This document shows positions 5,459-9,558 of a stretch of DNA of 9,558 nt, piece after piece. The translations under genes and the position numbers were made by a program. Under the pieces are notes generated by a model, which saw nothing but the letters and a program-made list of their open reading frames with translations, had not been told where the DNA came from and made no database searches. Origin of the DNA: DASPJR01 sp035628505. Lineage in GTDB: Bacteria; Planctomycetota; SZUA-567; H5-PLA8. The stretch covers positions 1-9,558 of the forward strand of contig DASPJR010000169.1 of the NCBI GenBank assembly GCA_035628505.1, read 5' to 3'. Each line of letters begins with the position of its first letter. Positions within the stretch are counted from its first letter, which is position 1.

Positions 5459-5500
5459 GGAATTTTTCATTTCACAGTTTTCAATTCTCATTTCTCATTT
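5459..5500 (-). repeat. Left heptamer array (AAATGAR units, inverted)
   Basis: Read on the minus strand from 5500, successive seven-base units are AAATGAG, AAATGAG, AATTGAA, AACTGTG, AAATGAA and AAATTCC. The array ends directly before the ribosome binding site of the four-helix-bundle gene. Its last 13 bases (5488-5500) are a perfect inverted repeat of 5896-5908. Confidence 0.65.
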
Positions 5501-5511
5501 GAGGAGCACTC

Positions 5512-5853
5512 ATGAATACGCAGGAACGTGCTATCGAACTCGAAGAACGGCTGATTGATTTTGCTGTTCGGATTATCAATTTGTCAGTGCACTTGCCGAA
5601 GAATTCCGCCGGGAAGCTGGTAGCTGGACAGATACTGAAATCCGGAACATCTCCCGCGCCCAACTACGCGGAAGCTCGCGGCGCCGAAAGCAGGCCCGAC
5701 TTTCTACATAAGCTCGGTGTCGTTTTGAAAGAGCTCAACGAGACGATGGTTTGGCTAAAGATCATTCAACGCAGCCGAATGATCAAATCTGCCTTACTCA
5801 GTGATTTGCTCGCTGAGAACAATCAGTTGTGCCGCATCTTACGGCATCGGTGA
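5512..5853 (+). CDS. Four-helix-bundle protein (23S rRNA IVS / S23 family)
   Basis: A 113-residue helical protein of the family first found encoded inside 23S rRNA intervening sequences, structurally related to Avd of diversity-generating retroelements. Family landmarks seen are RLIDFAVRIINLSVHLP (13-29), GQILKSGTSPAPNYAEARGAES (39-60; the usual form is QLLRSGTSIGANYREA), DFLHKLGVVLKELNETMVWLKII (63-85) and a final helix after SALLSDLLAENNQLCRIL. The fold is expected to form a homopentamer that binds nucleic acid; the cellular role is unclear. ATG at 5512 has GAGGAG (5501-5506) five bases upstream. It is a single gene between two convergent-facing minus-strand units and is framed by inverted heptamer arrays. 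No reverse transcriptase, variable repeat or rRNA is present in the window, so neither a DGR nor an rRNA insertion can be claimed. Confidence 0.92.
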   Translation: MNTQERAIELEERLIDFAVRIINLSVHLPKNSAGKLVAGQILKSGTSPAPNYAEARGAESRPDFLHKLGVVLKELNETMVWLKIIQRSRMIKSALLSDLLAENNQLCRILRHR

Positions 5854-5865
5854 CGACAACCCGTC

Positions 5866-5894
5866 TAAAAACGCCAAACGATCACGCGTTTTTA
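5866..5894. terminator. Bidirectional intrinsic terminator
   Basis: TAAAAACGC (5866-5874) and GCGTTTTTA (5886-5894) form a perfect nine-base stem with an 11-base loop. The T-run lies within the 3' arm on both strands. It sits 12 bases after the four-helix-bundle stop and about 50 bases beyond the end of the convergent methyltransferase gene, so it can serve both. Confidence 0.7.
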
Positions 5895-5895
5895 A

Positions 5896-5930
5896 AAATG
5901 AGAAATGAAAAATGAGAACTTAGAAATGAC
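5896..5930 (+). repeat. Right heptamer array (AAATGAR units)
   Basis: Five consecutive seven-base units read AAATGAG, AAATGAA, AAATGAG, AACTTAG and AAATGAC. They mirror the array at 5459-5500 on the other side of the four-helix-bundle gene. The array starts right after the terminator stem. Confidence 0.7.
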
Positions 5931-5944
5931 AACTTCAGTGGCCG

Positions 5945-7426
5945 TTAAATGACCTGCAGCACCAGGCACTTGAGGTACTTCCCTTGATCAAACCCTGGCG
6001 GAATGGGGTGGTCGGGGCCAGCGCTGCGGCTTTCCAGAAGCACGGCGCGGCGATCGGAGGCACGTATTCCGGCGGCGACAGCCCGCTCGAATTCTGTCAG
6101 CGAAACATTGCCCGAGCACGAACACGTGAACAGAACGCCGCCGGGAGCAAGCAGGCGCACGGCCTGCATGTTCAAGTCGCGATAACCCGAGAGCGCCTCG
6201 TTTAAACTGCCTTTGCTGCGCGCAAACTTAGGCGGATCGAGAACGATCAGATCGAATTGCCGTCCGGCCTCCCGGAGATGCTTGAATCCTTCGCTCCAGC
6301 CGGCGTGAATCAGGTCCGCGTCTTCGATCTTGTTGGCTTCCAGATTTGATTTCGCCAGTTGCAGCGCCTCTTCGGACGAATCCAGCAGCGTCAGGCTGCG
6401 CGCGCCGCAGCGGGCAGCGTGAAGCGTGAATCCGCCGCTGTAACTGAACGCGTCCAGCACGTTCCGGCCCGCCGCGAATTCTCCGAAGCGGCGCCGGTTC
6501 TCGCGCTGATCGAGATACAGCCCTGTCTTCTGCCCGAAACCGCTGCGCAGGTCGCACGCCAGCCGGACGCCGCATTCATACACCGTCTGCGGCCCATCGG
6601 GAGCAACGCCGCGCAACACGCCGCTTTTAGGCGGATCCAGTTTTTCAAGCTGCCGCGAACGTGCATCGCTGCGATCGAAAATGGCTTTTGGCTTGAGGCG
6701 TTTTTCGAGCGCCTCGAGCAGCACGGGGCTGCGTCGGTCCATGCCAACGGTGCCGATCTGCACAGCCAGATAGTCGCCGTAAACATCGACCGTCAATCCC
6801 CCCAGCCCGTCTCCTTCGGAGTTGATCAAACGATAGGCGTTGGTTAGCGGCTGTTCGGGGACAGTTGGCAGTTTGGCTGTCGCGGCGCCATTCGACGGAT
6901 CGACTCCCGCCTTGCGCAGAAGTTCGTCACGCCGGCGGCGAAGCTCCGACGTTTCTTCCACCACTTCCATGCCGTACTGCATGGCGAAGTTCTGAATTTT
7001 AAAAATCTGAAGATCAATTTCTTTGAGCAGCCGCGCGTCGGACGAACTGAGCGTGGGCTCTTTGGGCCGCGACGCCGACGGTGCGCACTCGGCGGCCTCA
7101 GTCACTCCCAGTTTCAGCACGTCACGGCGCAGGCGCAGCGCCTCGTCGATTCGCGATTCCAGAAGCGAGTCGTCGATCGGCTTGTCCGCTCGCGTGAGCA
7201 GCCGGACGGCGATGGCGGAATCCGGCGAATAAAAACCACGCCCAATGAAACTGCCGCGATCGTCAAGCACCCGAACGTCATCGCCGGGAGCGGCTTTCCC
7301 GTCCACGCGGGCCACGGCGTCCGCGAACACCCACGGGTGCCCGCCGTACAGCGGCTTGGCATTCCCTTTCCGGAGATGCAACGTGGGAGTCGCCGCCGTT
7401 TTTGCCTCGTGAGTCTGTTCTGCCAA
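5945..7426 (-). CDS. rlmI: RlmI-like 23S rRNA (cytosine-5) methyltransferase with insertion
   Basis: A class I SAM-dependent methyltransferase of the RlmI/YccW family, which methylates C1962 of 23S rRNA in E. coli. Residues 15-80 form the PUA-type domain (HPWVFADAVARVDGKAAPGD, GFYSPDSAIAVRLL), followed by INSEGDGLGGLTVDVYGDYL (201-220). The catalytic part has KTGLYLDQRENRR (300-312), SAM motif I VLDAFSYSGGFTLHA (323-337), DPPKFARSK (397-405) and TCSCSGN (434-440) with the likely catalytic Cys. E. coli RlmI has about 396 residues; this has 493. The excess is an extra segment at about 105-192, helical and charged (DARLLKEIDLQIFKIQNF, EETSELRRRRDELLRKAG), between the PUA domain and the central domain. 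The start is TTG at 7424-7426 with GAGGTT about eight bases upstream; the next in-frame Met is about 148 residues on, beyond the PUA domain. It lies 78 bases downstream of aroC. Confidence 0.9.
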   Translation of the reverse strand: MAEQTHEAKTAATPTLHLRKGNAKPLYGGHPWVFADAVARVDGKAAPGDDVRVLDDRGSFIGRGFYSPDSAIAVRLLTRADKPIDDSLLESRIDEALRLRRDVLKLGVTEAAECAPSASRPKEPTLSSSDARLLKEIDLQIFKIQNFAMQYGMEVVEETSELRRRRDELLRKAGVDPSNGAATAKLPTVPEQPLTNAYRLINSEGDGLGGLTVDVYGDYLAVQIGTVGMDRRSPVLLEALEKRLKPKAIFDRSDARSRQLEKLDPPKSGVLRGVAPDGPQTVYECGVRLACDLRSGFGQKTGLYLDQRENRRRFGEFAAGRNVLDAFSYSGGFTLHAARCGARSLTLLDSSEEALQLAKSNLEANKIEDADLIHAGWSEGFKHLREAGRQFDLIVLDPPKFARSKGSLNEALSGYRDLNMQAVRLLAPGGVLFTCSCSGNVSLTEFERAVAAGIRASDRRAVLLESRSAGPDHPIPPGFDQGKYLKCLVLQVI

Positions 7427-7474
7427 AATTTACAACCTCAACGTGTCAGTGAGCTCTGCAATGGCAGAATGACG

Positions 7475-7505
7475 AACCAGAAACCAGAAACATCAAACCA
7501 GAAAC
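7475..7505 (+). repeat. AACCAGA heptamer array between aroC and the methyltransferase gene
   Basis: Seven-base units AACCAGA, AACCAGA, AACATCA and AACCAGA run from 7475 to 7502, followed by AAC. As a result AACCAGAAAC occurs at 7475, 7482 and 7496. The last copy reaches the first base of the aroC stop codon (minus strand). The period is the same as in the arrays at 5459-5500 and 5896-5930, with a different word. Confidence 0.65.
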
Positions 7506-8710
7506 TACTCCTTATCGCCTTCGGCGTGCGGGCCTTTTGTCTCCGCCTTTTCATCACGCGACTTGCGAATGCGGCTGATCTGCTCACGGTAGGTCTTGTA
7601 ATTGAGCAGCATTTCCTGCAGTGAATCGCCGCCGAATTTCTCACACAGCGCCTGCGCCAGAATAAATGCCATGAAATTCTCTCCGACCACAGCAGCCGCC
7701 GGCAGCGCGCAGTAATCGCTGCGCTCGATGTCCGCCTTCATCGGCTCGCCGGTAGTCAGATCCACCGACATCAGCGGCTTCATGAGCGTGCTGATGGGCT
7801 TCATAGCGACCCGCACGACCAGCGGCGCGCCGTTGGTGATGCCACCTTCGAGTCCGCCCGCTCCATTCGTCGGCCGCGTGAAGCCGCCTGTGGCTGTTGG
7901 CGTGCGCGTCGGCTTGTAATTGATCTCATCATGAACCTGACTGCCCGGCAGGCGCGATGCGGCAAAGCCGAGCCCGATCTCTACGCCCTTCATAGCCTGG
8001 ATCGACATCATGGCTTGTGCGATGCGGCCATCGAGGCGGCGGTCCCACTGTGTGTGGTCGCCGAGTCCGATGGGCAGTCCCTGCACTACGACTTCGAAAA
8101 TCCCGCCAAGCGTGTCGCCGGCTTTTTTGGCCTGATCGATCGAGAAGATCATCTTCTCTTCGGTGGCTTTATCCAGACAGCGCACTTCGCTGGCATCGGC
8201 CTTCTCGAGTTGTTCCCACGTCGGCTTAAAGCCCGCCGGAAGTTCAACCGGCCCCAGCGCAACGACATGGCTGCGGATCTGAATTCCAAAGTGCTTGAGC
8301 AGCAATCGGCAGAGCGCTCCGGCGGCGACGCGCGCGGCCGTTTCGCGGGCGCTGGCGCGTTCGAGAATATCGCGGATGGGTGCGTCGAACTTCAGATGGC
8401 CAACCAGGTCAGCGTGGCCGGGACGCGGGCAATCGAGTTCCGGCGCGGTCTCGATGCGGCAGTCCTTGTTCCAGACGGCCATGATGATCGGCGCGCCCAT
8501 GGTCCGGTTGTGCCGCACGCCCGAGAGGAACTCGGCCTTGTCAGTCTCAATCTTCATACGGCCGCCGCGGCCGTAGCCTTTCTGGCGCCGGGCCAATTCG
8601 TGATTAATAGCGTCCTGATCGATCGGAACTCCGAATGGAAACCCTTCGATAAACGCAAAACAGCCGCGGCCGTGCGATTCACCCGCGGAACGGAACGTCA
8701 AGTAAGCCAA
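7505..8710 (-). CDS. aroC: Chorismate synthase
   Basis: Catalyses the last step of the shikimate pathway, 5-enolpyruvylshikimate-3-phosphate to chorismate, using reduced FMN; cytoplasmic tetramer in known members. The 401 residues carry the family signatures: GESHG (10-14, with catalytic His13), IEGFPFG (21-27), RRQKGYGRGGRMKIETD (41-57), GVRHNRTMGAPI (64-75), RPGHADLVG (96-104), ASARETAARVAAGAL (119-133), DRRLDGRIAQAMMSIQAMKG (223-242), TNGAGGLEGGITNGAPL (281-297) and RSDYCALPAAAVVGE (330-344). The C-terminal ~25 residues are charged and variable. The start is TTG at 8708-8710: an in-frame stop lies eight codons upstream and the next Met is 51 residues in, past the catalytic His. GGAG lies about eight bases before the TTG. 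No strong promoter was recognised upstream. Confidence 0.98.
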   Translation of the reverse strand: MAYLTFRSAGESHGRGCFAFIEGFPFGVPIDQDAINHELARRQKGYGRGGRMKIETDKAEFLSGVRHNRTMGAPIIMAVWNKDCRIETAPELDCPRPGHADLVGHLKFDAPIRDILERASARETAARVAAGALCRLLLKHFGIQIRSHVVALGPVELPAGFKPTWEQLEKADASEVRCLDKATEEKMIFSIDQAKKAGDTLGGIFEVVVQGLPIGLGDHTQWDRRLDGRIAQAMMSIQAMKGVEIGLGFAASRLPGSQVHDEINYKPTRTPTATGGFTRPTNGAGGLEGGITNGAPLVVRVAMKPISTLMKPLMSVDLTTGEPMKADIERSDYCALPAAAVVGENFMAFILAQALCEKFGGDSLQEMLLNYKTYREQISRIRKSRDEKAETKGPHAEGDKE

Positions 8711-9132
8711 ACCGGAATCTCCGAAAGCGCCTCAGACTTAAACACCAGAGTCAGGAATTATTATCCGAAAGCCGGACCGAAAAACAGTGAAGGATGTGAC
8801 TGTGTGCCGCATATGCCGTTTATATTCTTGACGGGCCACTCACAAAAGATGTCGCTGGGACACTCTGATTCGGAACTATCTCGGGGGGCCTGGCGACCCG
8901 ATGATCAGCGCAATTGCACGCGTGCGCTCGGCAGACTGGTCCGCAGCGTGCTCTCAAACGACGCCGGCACGAAAACAGACTTAGAAGCGTTGGAAGAGTC
9001 AAAAAACGCGTTTTCTCCGTGGTGGAAAAAACAACAGTTGAGGTTAAAGTTTTGCGAACAAAGCAGCAAAGCTCTTACAGACAGTGTCCTCACTAATAGA
9101 GCTCACTTGATGCAGGGTCTCTCGGGGCAGTC
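8711..9132. other. Non-coding gap between divergent aroC and kinase genes
   Basis: About 420 bases between two divergently transcribed genes. No gene is supported here. A frame continuing antisense from within aroC and another from about 8813 stay open to 9145, but they show no family resemblance and overlap the kinase start. The left part has AT-rich patches (ATTATTATCC around 8758 and TTTATATTCTTGACG around 8819-8833) that may hold the aroC promoter. The right part has a perfect 12-base palindrome AAAACGCGTTTT (9003-9014) in an A/T-rich stretch. No confident -35/-10 pair was found for either gene. Confidence 0.4.
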
Positions 9133-9558
9133 ATGGCAACGCTGACGGGGCGAACACTGGGTGGCTACCTCATCGAGGAAGAGCTCGGTCGTGGCGCCAT
9201 GGGTGTTGTGTTCAAAGCGCGCCAGCTTTCCATGGATCGCCACGTCGCCCTGAAGTTCCTTCCCAAGCGCCTGGCTCAGGACGAAAAAGTCGTCGGCCGC
9301 TTCCTGCGCGAAGCGCGAGCCGCAGGCCAGCTCTCGCATCCGCACATCGTCAGCGTCCATGACGCCGGCGTTGTCGATGGACTGCACTTCATCGCCATGG
9401 AATTCGTGGACGGCACAACGGTCCACAAGCGCGTGAAGGACAAGGGTCCGTTCAGCGAAAAAGAGACGCTCGAAATAGGCGGACAGATCGCTGATGCGCT
9501 GCGTTACGCGCACGGCCGCGGCATTCTGCATCGCGACATCAAGCCCGACAATTTCCTG
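9133..9558 (+). CDS. PknB-like Ser/Thr protein kinase, N-terminal part (3' truncated)
   Basis: The first 142 codons of a eukaryotic-like Ser/Thr kinase; the frame is still open at the window end. The catalytic domain starts near residue 11 (GGYLIEEELGRG). Visible are the Gly-rich loop LGRGAMGVV (18-26), ATP-binding Lys41 in VALK, the pairing Glu60 in FLREA, the hinge region IAMEFVDG (87-94), and catalytic loop HRDIKPDN (133-140) with Asp135, Lys137 and Asn140. The activation segment (DFG, TxxY) and any C-terminal sensor or transmembrane part lie beyond the edge. ATG at 9133 is the only start codon after the in-frame TAG at 9097; the ribosome binding site is weak (GGGG at 9124-9127). All catalytic residues seen are intact. 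Similar kinases are numerous in planctomycetes, acidobacteria and myxobacteria. Confidence 0.95.
   Translation, partial: MATLTGRTLGGYLIEEELGRGAMGVVFKARQLSMDRHVALKFLPKRLAQDEKVVGRFLREARAAGQLSHPHIVSVHDAGVVDGLHFIAMEFVDGTTVHKRVKDKGPFSEKETLEIGGQIADALRYAHGRGILHRDIKPDNFL

Noticed and set aside
5459..5930. Diversity-generating retroelement or 23S rRNA intervening sequence around the four-helix-bundle gene
   Set aside because: No reverse transcriptase, template/variable repeats or rRNA sequence is present in the window; only the protein family suggests it.
7475..7505. CRISPR array
   Set aside because: The units are seven bases without spacers; this is a short tandem repeat.
7931..9145. 404-codon open frame on + running through most of aroC and the gap after it
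   Set aside because: It lies antisense to chorismate synthase, which has every family signature. The translation resembles no family, and the frame is open because of GC-rich codon bias on the other strand.
8813..9145. Possible ~110-residue small protein in the gap before the kinase gene
   Set aside because: It lacks a clear ribosome binding site, shows no recognisable domain and overlaps the kinase start.

Overview
This 9.56 kb window is chromosomal DNA with a moderately high GC content from a bacterium. Several features point to a phylum outside the common models, and Planctomycetota or Acidobacteriota fit best. These are a bacterial SWIB-domain protein, a eukaryotic-like Ser/Thr kinase, a four-helix-bundle (23S IVS) protein gene, frequent GTG/TTG starts, and intergenic words of the CACAGAG type. 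No rRNA or universal marker allows a firm placement.

Layout: (1) the 3' end of an unrecognised gene (1-214). (2) A ~410 bp non-coding stretch with a degenerate CACAGAG repeat, four perfect hairpins with three-base loops, and an AT-rich double repeat just before (3) a zinc ABC importer operon on +, znuA-znuC-znuB (625-3409). Its genes overlap by GTGA, and both the binding protein and the ATPase carry His-rich segments. (4) A convergent FAD/NAD(P)-binding reductase on - (3416-4120), six bases from znuB. (5) A stand-alone SWIB-domain gene on - with its own visible promoter, ribosome binding site and terminator (4190-4622), below an intergenic region with repeated CCTATGA/TCATAGG words. (6) A tRNA-Ala(CGC) and a YbjN-like gene on -, only 16 bases apart and probably one transcript. 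(7) A four-helix-bundle (S23/IVS) protein gene on +, framed by inverted arrays of AAATGAR heptamers. (8) An RlmI-like rRNA methyltransferase with a long insertion, and aroC (chorismate synthase), both on - and both with TTG starts. (9) A ~420 bp gap, then the first 142 codons of a PknB-like Ser/Thr kinase on +, cut by the window edge.

Only the znu genes clearly work together, as high-affinity metal uptake with lipoprotein receptor, ATPase and permease. The rest are housekeeping genes (aroC, rlmI, tRNA) or stand-alone genes. No phage, plasmid, CRISPR or defence system is visible. The most unusual material is non-coding: heptamer arrays flanking the IVS-protein gene and lying between aroC and rlmI, the hairpin cluster before znuA, and the CCTATGA operator-like region before the SWIB gene.
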